Source: Nymphaea colorata (Eukaryota > Streptophyta > Magnoliopsida > Nymphaeales > Nymphaeaceae). Taken from it: a DNA stretch of 64,000 nt. This document shows, piece after piece, positions 11,351-24,070 of this stretch (its first letter is position 1; each line of letters opens with the position of its first letter). The notes beneath the pieces are model-generated. The model ran no database searches. It was not told the origin of the DNA and saw only the letters and a program-made list of their open reading frames with translations. A program made the translations under genes and the position numbers. The stretch is taken from assembly GCF_008831285.2 (NCBI RefSeq), contig NC_045149.1:21706535-21770534 (forward strand), in the 5' to 3' direction.

Positions 11351-12939
11351 ATCCATACCTCAAAAACTTTTATCTGTTACCTATTTTTATAAAAGAATCA
11401 CTATATTAGGCATAAAAAGTTAACTTTTACCTTTTTATTGATTGCAATCATACAAATTAAAGAGAATATTAAGAAAATTTTAAGCCACATGAGAATTTTT
11501 TTTTGAAATTAATCTTAGAGACACAATACTTTTGTGTAGAAATTGATGAACGGATTATATATGATAGTTTGAATTTAAATAAAGTTCTTGTTATCTTTGT
11601 GTGGTAACATTTAATTAAATCAAATGAATATATAAGTGGTTGAGTGAACTTAAGGTGAGTTTAGGTTTCACTGTCCAAAATCTTTAAGTAGGAAAATGAG
11701 GTTAAGGCGGTATGCATATTGCCCTCAAAGTATAATGAAGAGGATATGAGCATCTGCGTAGTGGTGTTTATGGACAATTGAGTTGAAACAAAAAAAAAAA
11801 GATAAAGAAAGAAGATAAAAAAAAAAAGAACAGAAAGTTCAGTAAAAAGTTTATAAACATGACATTGTACAAGACAAAACCATACATAACTACTGAACCA
11901 GTGGAATCTCATAGTGGGTCTAGCCTATTATTCAAGTTGATGAGTACTCTGATAGAGTGAAGGCAGCTTGTTTCTACATGTGCTAAAAAGATAAATTATT
12001 GAATAAAAATGAAAAAGAAAGCATAAAAATGAAAAAAAAAAAACATGTCCCACCCAATTATATAAGAAGACCTATGTGTACATGAAAGTAAAAAAAGGAA
12101 GCATAAAAGTTATTACAAATTCGAGAAAATTTCCAAAAGTATTTTCATTGTGGTGGAATGGAATTTACTTGATTGACTCTAATGAATATGATTGCATTTC
12201 CAATACTTCTTTACTGTGTTTTTGTATGTGTTAAGTATATATTAGGTGTTCTGCAAGTAGAATTTGCTATTCATTTTGCTCGTTTTTTCATTTCTTACGT
12301 ACTCATTTTCCTCATCTCAATCTTCCTCGTTTTCATGTTCCTTCTGAGTCTCTGACCCTTGACCCAAACACAAAATGCGCTTTCAATTTTATTGTACTTT
12401 TCCTCCTTCTGCTTCTCTTCCTCCACTTTCTTTTTTCTCTACGTGGAACTTACAAGAGCTCTCTTCGCTTGCTCAATAGCTTCTTTATACAAAATTTCGT
12501 CCATAGTCATCTCTGTGCTTTCGCCTACCAACTTCATGGAATGACTAACGCCTTTCGGCACCAAGCATGTATTGGTCATGGATGGCAATAGACAATGGTA
12601 GCTCTTTCATCTGCATCTCAGCATTCGACCAACTACCTTGCTTGGGGGATGACAACCTTCCACCTGCTACTGATGGAGAGTACCTCTACTCCTCTAGATG
12701 TCGCTCTTTCATCGCACAGGTTACCACATGTGCCACCACGGTCAGCATATGTCTTCTCATCTACATGATTCTGAGCTTTGTCAACAAGATTTACAACAAA
12801 CATTCATTCGTGGTTTCTTATGAGCCTCAACAACGACATTTTGACAACATTTTCATTATTCACCATGACACCCACCACTTCCTTGATTGGGGACTTTGAA
12901 GCCACTGGCAGCAGTTAATTTTTTCAACATTTGATTGGA
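11351..12939. other. Unassigned AT-rich DNA between the retroelement and the MYC flank
   Basis: This stretch may contain the 3' remains of the retroelement, but no LTR pair is visible. On the minus strand at about 12360-12550 a short charged stretch (motifs EILYKEAIEQAKR and KKKVEEEKQKEEK) looks like a decayed coiled coil. The plus-strand frame 12567-12899 has no recognisable domain. The region ends at 12939/12940, the left limit of the sequence copied into the palindrome. Confidence 0.4.
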
Positions 12940-15723
12940 TGGGTGTGAATATCCAGAGCATACGAGAGGACATCGTTTTCAACACCCTGTTGGGTACATC
13001 CACCCTTGAACAAAAGTTGCGCACCCACGGCTTCAGCTTACTATAGTTTCTTTTGTCATAACTTGCAGAGTGTGTGCACGCCTAGCACGCCATTAAAGAA
13101 CCTGAGAAACAGGCAGTCAAAACACATGCCGCAATTGGGGTAATCCAGTCTTGGTGGCATCCGAATAGCATCAAAAAGCTTATTATTAAGGTCCCATGCT
13201 CGCCTGGTTATATGCTTTTCTAAAGGTCTGTATTGAGGCAGTCTGCCTAATTTGAGATGGGATCTAACAGTACCTTCATCGGTCCCCTCAAGGAAAAAGT
13301 AGTACATGTATAGCTGTAGGTTGAACTGTATTTGCACTGTTATTCCTAAAAGGTGACTCTGGTTTTGGGCTGAAATGGCAAGAATAGCTGCAAAAGGAAG
13401 AACAGTGGGAGCTTGTCCTTCAATAGCAAGTGATGCGATTACTCATTCTGGGGAAGAGCATTTTTGTTACTGGATGTCGGGTCGGCAACATTAAGAGGAT
13501 GACACAGGAGCAAAGGTGAAGATGGGAACGACCGAATTAAGAACTGTTGGTGAGACCTAAGCAGTCCCACCCTTTGGAAATTCAAGAACAGAATATGGTT
13601 ACTCAATCAACTTCCTTCAGAAAACCCATCAACATCAGATTTCACATTACAGAAGGTCACGGAGGCGGCAGAACCTCATTTGTGGGCTTTTTTTTGCATC
13701 ATAACCAACGCTTTGTTGAACTCCAGTCCACTGATCCACACAGCAGTGAAAGAGACATGGAACTCTCCCTTCATATGGGATCCATGAACAGCAGTAGGAA
13801 ACCAAGGTGGAAAACGTGAATCAATTAACTTAAAAGTAGAAGACCACGGGACTTTTGCAAGTCCATGAATACCTAGGAGGAGGAAGAAAAAGGAAAAGCT
13901 TCACCAGGAAAGACACTTCAGAACGGGTTGCTCCACGCACAAGTCATGGCTCCCCCAGCCGATTATTGCTGGTCACCAGAAACTTATTTCACACCAAGAG
14001 CAAGGGCCGCTGAAAAATTAGGACATGGAAAATCTGATGGCAAGGAGCCAAAAAAAGCCGCAATGGAATGAACTAGAAAGAGGCGTAAAGGTTTTTGGGC
14101 ACTGGATAAATATAAGGGCTTCCCATAAAACTAACAAAGAAAAGGACGTTCGGAAAGAAAAACACCGACGGACGAACCAAGGTGGAAGGAAAAAGTTTTA
14201 GGAACGGTTTTCCAGATGGTGAGTGAATGAGAAAATCCTGATTTTTTGCACCTGAATTTATAAGGGTGAAATGATCTTTCAGGAAATCAGACACGCCTTA
14301 ACTACAGGAGCAATTTGGCCTAAAATCTGACAGTTGAGGCCAGGCTTATCAGACGCCCGGAAGGCAGAAGCAAAAGGGACGCCTTCAATGAGGATGGAAA
14401 CAAAGAAGAAATTGTAGTCCAGAAGCAAGCGACATATGGCCAAGAAGAAAGCGCAGTCACCCCTCAGAAAAGGAGAAAAAGATGACCATAAAACAGTGAA
14501 AAGAAAGACATACAAAAAAACGTGTTCAGAAGGACAAAAGTGGGCCTGCGTGTTGCAAAACAAGAGCATGTGGTTTTGGCATAAAATACAAAGAGCGCAG
14601 AAAGAGAAACTGATCGCTCTAAAAGCATAGGAAAAGGCCAAAGGAATCAACAAGCCATAACTCAGGCCATCCACACATCATTTGCACAAATTATTCTGTC
14701 CACCAAATCGCTCCATCCAGCTGATATCTACTCAAGGGTTCTGGTTTCTCTAAAACAAGCAACTGAATAAAGAGTGACTACTGGAACAATTTTGAGGCAT
14801 TTGGAGATGATCCCCTCAAGAGGAAAAACAGTTCTAAGGAAGGCCAGTCACCAACAAGAGACATGAAATGTACCTAAACAGAAAGATGAGTTCTAAATGT
14901 AGGAAAACGAGGTTAAGCTGATCATAAAACGGATACGTTTCACAGAAGGCGGCCACTAAGCAATCCATCTTCTTCCCCTGCCCAAAATCCACCACAGTCC
15001 AAAGCATTCAAACAGAGAATAAAAAAGCCAAAAAGAATTAAGCATAGAAAAACAGATAAAGAAAGCAGACTAATGTAAATACAGTCCGCTGGCGGCACAC
15101 AATTCACCATCCACAAACTGGAATCCTGCATGATTCACAATTCCTTGACAACCAACAAAGTTATAGATTAGGAAGACTGCCATTATAATTCCTCAACCAG
15201 ATCTTTAGAGCTACTAACTAGAAACTCTAGTATATTTTACAGCGGTGCCAGGCTTAAAATTTTCCGGCGCTCAGCAGGGAAGCAAGGACTACACAGGGAG
15301 ATGGTGGAAGATAGTAGTCTTTAACTAGCACACAGCTAAACCTTCGGTGGTAGTCGCCCACTGTGTAAAACTCGGCCAATTGAGCAAACAAACTATCCGA
15401 AGCTCGCTGCCGGTTACGCAAGTTTCGCGTAGAGGGCATCGTTAAGCTGCTTCTGAGTGTAGATCTGGCTCGACATCTTCACTGTTGCTTGCTGGATCAT
15501 CAAGTCCTTCACCGCCGATACGTTCGCAGAGTACACGTCCAGATCAAGCTCCTTCAATGCAGACATAAACCGCGCAGCAGGGTGGTTCTTGCGATTGCAC
15601 TGCACTCGAATTACGGCCTCCAACCTAAGGATCTTGACCTCGATCTCGACCTCAGGGTTCTTGATGGGGTTCGGCAACCTAAGGTCAGAATCACCGGACG
15701 AATTATCCGGCCGGCTTCGGCCG
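12940..15723 (+). repeat. Parental copy of the block duplicated at 1821-4604
   Basis: This is the source of the palindrome: the last 103 codons of the MYC gene (15414-15723), its stop, and about 2.5 kb of downstream DNA. It is taken as parental because the full gene continues without a break to 17378, whereas the other two copies stop at the hairpin. The downstream part has only short frames without domains (for example 14279-14674 minus), which recur in all three copies and are not considered genes. Confidence 0.93.
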
Positions 15724-17378
15724 ACGCCTATGCTAAATGAGTTGGAGAGCGACTCCCGCGCAGCCAATTCCTTCTTCAACCCATGGACCTGGCTCTGAAG
15801 CTGATCCCGATCGGACTCGAGCCCTTGCACCTTTTCCCGAAGCTCCTTGATGTAGGCGACGGCATCGCCGAGCAAGGACGCCTTGTCCATCTTCGACACG
15901 TTGGGGACGACCGCGCGGAGGGCGTAAAATCTCTGGTTCAGCTTCTCCCTCCTCTGCCGCTCCGCCTCGACGTGGTTCAGCGGCTCCTCCCGGCCGTTGG
16001 CTGGCTTTCTTCCCCGCTTCCGAGGCCGTTTCTCGGCGTCCACCCGGCTGCTCTCTGCCTCCCTCGCCGAGGCTTCGAGGTCGGACTGGTCCGAGTCTCC
16101 CCCGGATTTAACCCCTGATGAGGGTACAATCACGGTGGAGAAGGACACCATCGGCTCTTCGACAGCCGGGCGTTTTTTCTTCTCATCCAATAGAGGAGAT
16201 GACACCGGCATCTTCGGCTCCAATGAGGTGCCGAAACTGATGTTTCGGCAGCCGGCGGCGGCACCAGGCATAGCAGTCGTGCAGCTGCTTCTCCGATCAA
16301 AGCTCAGAATCTCGCCGCTCTCGGGCTTGCAGGCGATCTTGCTTGTCTGGTCAAAAGGCTCAGATTTTGGGTTGGACTCCAGGAATGGCAACTCTGGGAA
16401 GCTAAATTGCCTATGGAGCGGGCCACCGGCGATGTCGATCTCAGTTAGGGAGCTCGCGTTAAGGTTTTTTGCGTTAACGTGCTTTTGGGCATCCCCGGGC
16501 ACCTTGATCTCTCCGGCCACCGGCTGAGTGGCCGTAATGGCGGACGGATGATCGTTGATCCAGAGGTCCGGATCGAATTCCTCAACGGCGAACGCCGCCT
16601 TAACCTTGTCAATGAGATGAAGATTCGCACCAACGAGCTCGGTCGAACCCAATTCCACGACGCCGTTGCCGGCGGGGATGCAAATCATGGACTGGAAGCC
16701 GAGGGTGTGCGCCTGCCGGACACGGTCGCAGGATGACCCCGCAAGACGCTCGGCGCCGGCAAGATACGCCGCTTGGCGGCTGAGGAGCGCGTACCCGGCG
16801 AGGCCCGTGCCGCTGCTGAACGACTGCGTCATAGAGATAAGGTAGAACCACTCCGAATCCGTGACCTCCTCGTCCACGACGCCGGGCTCGTCGGGCGGCG
16901 GAGGCCCGCCGGAGATGAGCGAGTTGAGGTCGCGCAGGAACTTTTTGCGGTCGGCCTGTTCCGAAGGCGAGGCATTCCGAGAGGGTCGCTTGGGCTCGTC
17001 CCCCCGGTAGTACCCATCCCCCCACACCAGGTAGGAGACCCCCGACTGATCCACCGACGGCTGCCAAAAGATGGCGTACGTCCACCTCTCGGGCGACGTT
17101 TCGATCAGCGACTGCAGCCGGTGCTGCAACGTCTCCTGGTTGAACGGCACCCTGGTCGAGCTCGACGCAGCCGACGACGCTGCCGCCCCAGGCAGCTCGC
17201 AGGAGGGCGTCGGCGGTGGCGGGTAAGACGGGAAGTCGGTCGCCATGAACGCTTCCAGCATCGCGTTGTAGTCGTCGAGCCACGGGTTCGATGTCGACGC
17301 GGCCGACGACGCCGGCGGTGGCACCATTGACGACGACGTCAGTGGCAGCAAAGGCGGTTGCATACAGTACTGCGTCAT
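15414..17378 (-). CDS. MYC2: MYC2-type bHLH transcription factor (jasmonate signalling), intronless
   Basis: This 654-residue nuclear regulator belongs to the MYC2/3/4 clade. Members bind G-box/E-box promoters, are repressed by JAZ proteins and recruit Mediator to switch on jasmonate responses. The start chosen gives the family N-terminus and usual length. The bHLH-MYC_N domain spans about 81-265 and starts with [23 protein letters not shown] (99-106) belongs to the JAZ-interaction part, and [18 protein letters not shown] (170-187) to the activation region. A low-complexity middle (270-445) and a basic nuclear-localisation-like [10 protein letters not shown] (450-459) follow. The bHLH (about 464-515) has the contact residues H469, E473 and R477. 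A coiled-coil extension runs to ~540 and an ACT-like C-terminus covers 568-654. The lack of introns and GC-rich coding are usual for this clade. The last 103 codons are also present twice in the palindrome at 4295-4898. Clade assignment is firm; which paralogue (MYC2, 3 or 4) is not. Confidence 0.95.
   Translation of the reverse strand: MTQYCMQPPLLPLTSSSMVPPPASSAASTSNPWLDDYNAMLEAFMATDFPSYPPPPTPSCELPGAAASSAASSSTRVPFNQETLQHRLQSLIETSPERWTYAIFWQPSVDQSGVSYLVWGDGYYRGDEPKRPSRNASPSEQADRKKFLRDLNSLISGGPPPPDEPGVVDEEVTDSEWFYLISMTQSFSSGTGLAGYALLSRQAAYLAGAERLAGSSCDRVRQAHTLGFQSMICIPAGNGVVELGSTELVGANLHLIDKVKAAFAVEEFDPDLWINDHPSAITATQPVAGEIKVPGDAQKHVNAKNLNASSLTEIDIAGGPLHRQFSFPELPFLESNPKSEPFDQTSKIACKPESGEILSFDRRSSCTTAMPGAAAGCRNISFGTSLEPKMPVSSPLLDEKKKRPAVEEPMVSFSTVIVPSSGVKSGGDSDQSDLEASAREAESSRVDAEKRPRKRGRKPANGREEPLNHVEAERQRREKLNQRFYALRAVVPNVSKMDKASLLGDAVAYIKELREKVQGLESDRDQLQSQVHGLKKELAARESLSNSFSIGVGRSRPDNSSGDSDLRLPNPIKNPEVEIEVKILRLEAVIRVQCNRKNHPAARFMSALKELDLDVYSANVSAVKDLMIQQATVKMSSQIYTQKQLNDALYAKLA
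15708..15723. other. Small native hairpin in MYC that matches the palindrome turning point
   Basis: CGGCCG (15708-15713), loop GCTT, CGGCCG (15718-15723) lie in codons about 552-557 of the MYC gene, just after the coiled coil. Bases beyond the stem do not pair (c at 15707, a at 15724). This is the exact last base shared with the palindrome copy. Confidence 0.92.
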
Positions 17379-18000
17379 TCCATAGAGAACCTCACTCAGA
17401 AAGGGCTTTTTCAGGTTGTGCGCGAGGAATTGAAGGCCAGAGACAGGTGGTGTTCGAGGAAACTCCGGCTTTCGGCCTTCCGAGGGACGCGCTGGAAAAC
17501 CGATGACAGGGAGACAAAAGGGTGATGATTCAGGTTGAGTGGGTCGAAGCTTTCCTCTGTGAGGGGCCAGCGAAAAAAGTGGGGCTTCTTCGCCGGAAAA
17601 CCGGTATCCGGCGGAGAGCGGCGGAGGAGGCTTCTTTTGGATGAGGACGAGGGGGGTGGGGCGGGGTCAGGAGAGGAACGCGTGCGTTTTGGGAATTTAT
17701 GAATGCCGACGAGTTTCGCTCCTCCGAGCTTCCTCCCGGCTCCACAGAGGTCTCCGCGAAGTCACCTTCCTTCGCATTAGCCACTCCGATCGACGATAAT
17801 TACCGTTCGTGCCACCGCTCGGAATGGCCGCAGTTCAGACGCTCCCCCGAGTCGAACGCTGCCGTCGTGCAAACCGGCCGAATCTTAGCCCCCCCCTTCT
17901 CTCTCTCTCTTGCAATATTTTATTTATTATTTGTTTTTAATTAGATTATAAAAAGTATGAAACATAAAAATATTTTTTTTTATTGCCCTTTCTCTATCTT
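17379..18000 (-). promoter_or_regulatory. 5' flank and presumed leader of the MYC gene
   Basis: The first ~520 bp upstream of the MYC start codon are GC-rich like the coding region. They change abruptly to AT-rich DNA near 17915, after a ctctctct run at 17901-17912 (GA-rich on the coding strand). This compositional step probably marks the 5' end of the transcribed or CpG-rich leader. I see no secure TATA box and no CACGTG in the leader itself, so the start site is not placed. Confidence 0.4.
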
Positions 18001-21000
18001 GCTTTCTTAAACAATCGATATTAGAAAAAAAATTTTATAGCAAAAGATACAACAATCTTTTTCTATAATTGAAGCCAGGCTCGTGTTGCATGTGCAACAC
18101 TTGAAACCAAATAAGAAGCGTTATCTTATTGTTTCCTATAATTTTGATATCTGATTTTTAATATTTTTCGCTTATATTTTCTTTGAATAAACGGTTGGAA
18201 TAGTAGTACTTTTCATTCAATTGGCTTATTTTCCAACAATTGATTGAAAAATAGAAGACAATTATGAAGTTTAGAACTACCAACTTAAGAACGAATCGTC
18301 TAAATTCACAATATCAAGACATTGTTGTAAAATCTAAAAGCAATTTAACTTTATGCCAACGAGAGTTCCACTTAGAAAGAGGATTGAACTAAAGTACTTT
18401 CAAGTTGAATGTGGACATCGTCCACTTGCCTAATATTAAATTAAACAAGATTTCAACTTTGTACTCCTCTCTCTACTGCGTCAAAAGAAACATGCATGAA
18501 ATATATTCCTCCGTTATTCAATAAGCTCACTCAACTCGAGCCTAGCCAACTGTAGATTCTGAATATTCCCTTTGTTTAATCGGTAAAATAACATCTAATT
18601 TATGAAGATCAACATTTGACTTCACCCGAGCCATGATAGGTTTAGCGCTTAGTTTTAGCCGATGGTTGACCTAACGAGGCGTTTGATTGATAAGAAGAAC
18701 ATTATGTTATTTATGTTGTTATCACATACTTATCTATTTAATTAGGACCGTCCATCTGAATGATTTTCAAATCTGAAAACGACTCTACAACTATATTGTT
18801 TTTGAGACATATATTATAAGCATAATTTATTCCTATTCTTCTTAATAAATGCTCTCTAAATGAACTAAACTTGACTGAGATCATAGCAAGGAGTGCTCGG
18901 TGGTCTAATAAATAATGGGGGCGTTTGCTATGGGGACTCGGACTCCTTGTCAACCGTGTCCGCGCCACTTCAGAGACTCGGTTCCGGTTCTTCCTTCCGA
19001 CGCACGGGGCTCTTTGTTCCCACTCCTTGTCACTTAGCGCACGTTGGGTGAAGGGCAACATCATTGAAAGAGACTGTTTGGTTCGGTCTGGTGAAATAAG
19101 AGGAGGACATGATTGGGTTGGGGTTTTACACTTTTACTGCGACTGGAAATCCAGATCTTTGAAGTTCATGTACTTGTTCGTGTTTCTTGGGAGGCTTGCA
19201 TTTAAATCTAAGTTGTGGTACAGTTACTAAGCAAGTAAATATGTGGGAAGTAGAAGTTCATTAACATTGGAAATTAACTCGAGGGGGGAAGACAGAAGGC
19301 GTTATAAAGAATTTATAGTTTTTCAAATCCCTCTGTTTTTATCAGTTAAACTAAAAGTTTATCTTTCTTCTCACAAAGAGAGTTGGAGTGAAGAAGACCT
19401 TCAAGTCTATTAAAGATGCGACTTAAAGACGTAGATTTAGTAAGGGTTTGTCAAACACCAGGGTTGCTAATCAATTAAAGAAAGGCTTTAAAATAGTTAA
19501 TTGATGTATTAAGGAGATGAAATATTAGGTGGGACATCAAAATCTTCGCCTAATTAGGCAAATCTACTAAAATTCTGGATTGTCTCCTAATGGAACACAA
19601 GGGAAAGGAAAATGAAGAATATTTTGCGAGAAAAAGCTGCCCAACAAATTTAGCAAGTCCAAGATGGAATTGTAATCAATCTTGAAAGAAAAAAAAGAAG
19701 GAAAGATTGTCAACCTATCCCGAATCACCTGACTCAGTGGCGGGTTGACTTAAAAGCGCTGTCGCAAAAAATCTTCGAATCGACGAATCGATTCGATTCG
19801 AAATGCCTTGTTATGGTAAAGTTCAGTCCAGTGTTGACGATCCTTAAAAATGTTGGAGGGTTTTTAGGGTGAAACTGAAACTGTTAAGTGGTAGGTTAGG
19901 ATCAAAAGCTTGCATTTAGCCGTAGAGTGAACCGGGCTGTTAGATAAGCCATCAACCATAGAAATGTATAATATTTTTATTTTTGACATTTTATATATAA
20001 AATAATATATTTTACAGATTCAGCTTAGGCCAATTCATTAAATAGGCATCCTGACCCAATAAATTCAATTTCTGAATTCGAACAACACTACTGTATGGGG
20101 GTTTTCTGCAATAAATGTGGGTGGATATTGAGAGATGTGTAGAAGAAAGGGAGTGGTAAAGTTGGACTATTTAACCAAGCGTATGTTATGTTATTAAAAG
20201 AAAAGTAAGATAAGTTTAGACACATTTTTTCCCTTGGTTTGGGAAAATATTCCTCTCCATTGAAGATGCCTTCAGCACAATGCAAACGGCGGACAAAAAA
20301 AATATTCACTTCCAGATTTTGGTGCTGCGCTGTTGGGACCCACGCGTTATTTTCTAAGGACGCAACCGCCGTGTCTGTTTCCCACAAAACGGTGAGAAAT
20401 TGTTTCCCTTCAGGTGGAAACGAGGGTTTTACCATGAGATGAGACAAATATAGTAAAGGGTAGTCTGGTAAATGGATTGCTTTCTAAATAATTTTTTTCA
20501 AATTTATGGACACTTGTATGAATATACTTTAATTTTTGAAGTAAATTCATAAAACAAATAATATGCATAGACATTTATACGAGTGTTTCATGAATTTACT
20601 TCAGAAATTGTTTCATAAATTTATCTCAATTTTTAAAGAAAAATATGAGATATTATTAACAAAATGCCCATAAAAAATCTAATACATACATTTTTTTTTC
20701 ACATGGACAGTATATTCCCCCTTAGATCGCATGCTTCTCGTGCAACCTGTTTGTTTTAATTTAAGGTGAACATGAAAGGTCATGAGGTTGAATTTTGATG
20801 TGAAAGAGGCTGTGGAATCGAATTTCTCTGCAGAAAATGACAAGCTGAGAAAATATCATGGGCCCTACTTGTTCTTACGCTCAACCAGGGAAAAGAAGAT
20901 CTATTTGTATTAAGTTGAGAGTTGATTTGTTGTTGTGTGGAAAATTTCTTTTTTGACGAGTATCTTTTATCTCTAGTTTAAAAATTAAACAATTTTTTCT

Positions 21001-22234
21001 TTTTACATTTTCTTATTAAGAGTCACACTTGTGAAACAAGATTGTTAAACAAATAATCGAAATAAATTTGATCACAAAAAATAATAGCGACAGACGACAA
21101 AATGCGCAATTTAGTTAAGTGAAATTGACAAAATAATTGTCATAAACAAAGAAACAGTTTAAGAAACATGAAATTACTCATTCCTGTAAGGGCAAAAAAA
21201 TATCACAACAAAATAATCCAAATGCACCTCCTCCAAATACACAGTTATCGCTAGCACTCGGTCGGCCCCCCATTGGGTACATGACCTGACTTGAGCTTGA
21301 GTCCAGAAAAAAAGGGTACCGAGTCCGCCCAATAATTTATCGGACTGACCAGTTGAGCCCGATATTTTTTTTAAATATTTATTTTATTAATTTATATATA
21401 TAAATATAAATATTTTCTTATGATTCATTATAACTATTTTATTTTATATTAAAAACATATTTTTAAATTTAATCAGGCCAGGTCAAGTTCGGGCTCGAGT
21501 TTGAATGGTCGGGCCGAACTCTGGTTTGGGTTTTGTGTGTCGGACTGGCACAAGTCCAAACCCTTATCGGGTTGAGCCAGCCCCATGCCTAAGCTTATAC
21601 ACGATGGAAACAAGGTTTTTGGACATAATACGAAAATCAATCTTTAATTAAGAAAAAAATATAATATTAACCATATTATAAAGAAAAAAAATTATTATAG
21701 GCTTTGAAAAAAGACAAATTTTAATATTTATTTGAAAAAAAAATTGTGATGGTTTACTTAAATCTAGTACAGTACAGGAAAAAGCTTGTCGAAAGCAAAA
21801 ACACCTGCAGGACCCACTTCTATCATGCACTTATATTTATATATTTTATTTTAAATGATAATAATTTTTTTCTTTAAAAAAAAAGGACGATGGTGAAAGG
21901 TGGACAAATTGTCGCCGACTTTGGAGAAGGTGATGACAAAAAGTCCGTCACGTTTTCCTCTTGGGTAGTTGTCATCGGGCGTGAGCACAAAGCGCGGCCC
22001 CTCTCCCCAGCAGCCGCAACAGTAATTTTCTTCCTTTATTTCGTAAAGTAAATATTAAAAATAAACGGTCAACAATAAGAAAAAAAAAAAGGAAAAGGAT
22101 GTCCGAAGAGAATAAAACCACTCAAACAAACACGCTCAAGAATACTGCTTATGAGAATCTCGTTCCTTATGTTGCTCGTGACAATGATAATAGTAAAACA
22201 CAAGAAACAAGAAAAATGTAAATAGTTGAAACAA

Positions 22235-22236
<2 letters not shown>

Positions 22237-22293
<57 letters not shown>
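22237..22293. repeat. (AT)28 microsatellite
   Basis: 57 bp of uninterrupted AT dinucleotide, followed directly by a CT-rich run. Open frames here that encode YIYIYI are artefacts of the dinucleotide. Confidence 0.97.
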
Positions 22294-22296
<3 letters not shown>

Positions 22297-22310
22297 TCTC
22301 TCTCTCTCTA

Positions 22311-22399
22311 TCTCTCTACACTATCAGCTGGCATCTCTCTTTTATATATATATATATATACTCTCTCGATCTCTCTACACTATCAGCTGGCATCTCTCT
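22311..22399 (+). repeat. 59-bp tandem duplication next to the AT microsatellite
   Basis: A 30-bp segment with the core acactatcagctggcatc occurs at 22311-22340 and exactly again at 22370-22399. The two are separated by a short AT/CT microsatellite, giving a period of 59 bp. Confidence 0.9.
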
Positions 22400-23100
22400 C
22401 TGGCCCTTCGCCATTGGTTTATGGCTGCTCGCTACTTTCTTGATCTCTCTCTTGCTAAATAATGTATAGCATAATTGGCACTTGATATGCTGTGGGCATG
22501 TCTCTTGTTTGATTCCAAAGGGCGGCAGCTACCTGGCATGAGGAGATGGCTGCTGGTGGTAGAAGGGCTGTTGAGGGTTTGTCCCTCTCTAGGGAACCCT
22601 TGATGACAGTCAAAGTTTTCTTGGTCTCCTTAAATCACTCAATAGGCATTGAAGGCTCCTTTCTTTCTCCGAAACCCTCAACTAAACTCTCGACGGCCGA
22701 TCTCTTTCTCTTTCTCTTTTTTCTGGCCGGTGGCGGCGGCTGGCAACTACCAGCCATTGCTTTCCCTGCTAGAATTTCACGCATGGATGTGAGAATAAAG
22801 CAAAAAACATCTGTGCTTCCTGCCCCGGACGGGCAGTCAAGTTTGGAAGCCGGACAATTTTTTTGTGGGCCGCCAAGAGAACACACGCACATTTTAGGTG
22901 TGATATACATTAGGTTTTGGTGATGTTGCCTGAAAATATGAAAGGAAGGCATGAAGTTAATACTAATAGCAGTGAGGATCTAAAAAATGAATCAGATTTA
23001 ATGAGCTACTTCTCCCTTATACTCAATGAAAACAATTTTTCTTGATAGGTTTTATATAGTTGAATGCAGCCCAAGTTTCGGGTGAGCAAGGGGTATTAAT

Positions 23101-23170
23101 CCCACCGCCCGAAAAAGGCCCGAAGGCCCCCCCATTCCCCCTGCCTCCGGGGTCCTGAGCTGCGTCGGTG
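23101..23170. repeat. Short GC-rich dispersed segment (copy 1)
   Basis: A GC-rich island in AT-rich DNA with the core ccattccccctgcctcc and ggggtcctgagctgcgtcg. A diverged copy with the same order of blocks is at 35200-35266 (ccgttccccctgctccc, then gaggtcctggcctgtgtcg). It is probably a fragment of a dispersed element such as a SINE, but the ends are not defined. Confidence 0.5.
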
Positions 23171-23660
23171 TCAGCGATAGCGACGGAAATGCAGCCCAAG
23201 TTACTTAGAGAATGTTGGGTAAGTAAAAATGCTATGTTCCTTTTTCATGAATGATGATGTGTTTATATCTATCTAACATTTGGCACTTCATTTTTCCTCA
23301 ATAGGACCTTGTAATTCGTAGATGGCATATTTGATAAACATGTATTCCGAGACCACAATTTTTTTTTTCTTATCAAACCCCACAAAAATCGTTTTTCTTT
23401 AGTCTGCATTTTCACATAAATTTATTTTTACCACTAGTCAGAACGGTTAAAAGAGGTTTTTTACCAATTAAAAATAGAACTTCCACCATTTTGCCGACAT
23501 TTCAATTCCGAGTAGGTCAAACTTTTTCTTTTGGACAAAATTTCCCTGAAAAAGTGTTCTTCTAAACTGTTTGCACCAAAATATCAAACATCCGGTATCA
23601 AACACATGATCATGGGCATATATACATGTAAGAAAGGATTATAAGTTTTTGCCATCTTCC

Positions 23661-24062
23661 CAGGGCTATAGACGGGCCGAGTCGAGCTCGAGCTCGGTCA
23701 ATTCGACTCACTTGATTCATATATTGCTCAGCTCAAACTCGAGTCGAGTTATACAAGGTTAGTTCGAGTTCAACTTATAGACTGAGTCTCGGTATGAGCT
23801 CAACTCGTTTTAACTTACTTACCGACTCCCCCTTTGACTTGATCCTTTTCCTTTGGTTTCAAGTTTGAAAATTATATTTAAAAAAAATATAGCTTCAATT
23901 AAACGAGCTTACTCAAGTTTAGTCAAGCAAAGTTCAAATAACTCAAACTCAACTTGTTTACAAGCTCACATTTTCAGTTAAATTGAGCTCGACTTGTTAC
24001 TCAAGTTGAGTTTACGAGTTCGAGTCGAGCTCGAGTTGGCTCCATTTATTCGAACAGCCCTA
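23661..24062. mobile_element. Non-autonomous hAT-like element, 402 bp
   Basis: It is flanked by the 8-bp direct repeat catcttcc at 23653-23660 and 24063-24070. Ends are CAGGGCT and AGCCCTA, a short terminal inverted repeat typical of hAT elements. The interior is dominated by imperfect GAGCTCGA/CGAGTCGAG motifs in both orientations and has no transposase. Its composition resembles the element at 25914-26308. Confidence 0.75.
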
Positions 24063-24070
24063 CATCTTCC

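Larger units (their letters stand above)
18001..23660. other. AT-rich intergenic DNA, no gene recognised
   Basis: Only short frames without domains are found. GC-richer patches at 18910-19030, 20230-20420, 21240-21590 (a gggc/gccc-rich patch resembling hAT terminal regions) and 21900-22020 could be transposon remnants, but I could not pair their ends. A (AT)28 microsatellite and a tandem duplication lie at 22237-22399. Confidence 0.5.

Noticed and set aside
14279-14674. 131-codon minus-strand frame, present in all three copies of the duplicated block
   Set aside because: No recognisable domain, and a hydrophobic, cysteine/phenylalanine-rich composition expected from the reverse of purine-rich DNA. 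It is repeated only because the DNA is duplicated.
15783-17330. Long open frames on the opposite strand and other frames of the MYC gene
   Set aside because: Shadow frames caused by GC-rich codon use; no domains, and all lie within the MYC coding region.
21240-21595. GC-rich patch with gccggccc/gggtcgggcc motifs considered as a hAT element
   Set aside because: Ends do not form a convincing inverted repeat, and flanking octamers do not match.
22069-22443. Open frames encoding YIYIYI repeats on both strands
   Set aside because: They are readings of the (AT)28 microsatellite, not proteins.
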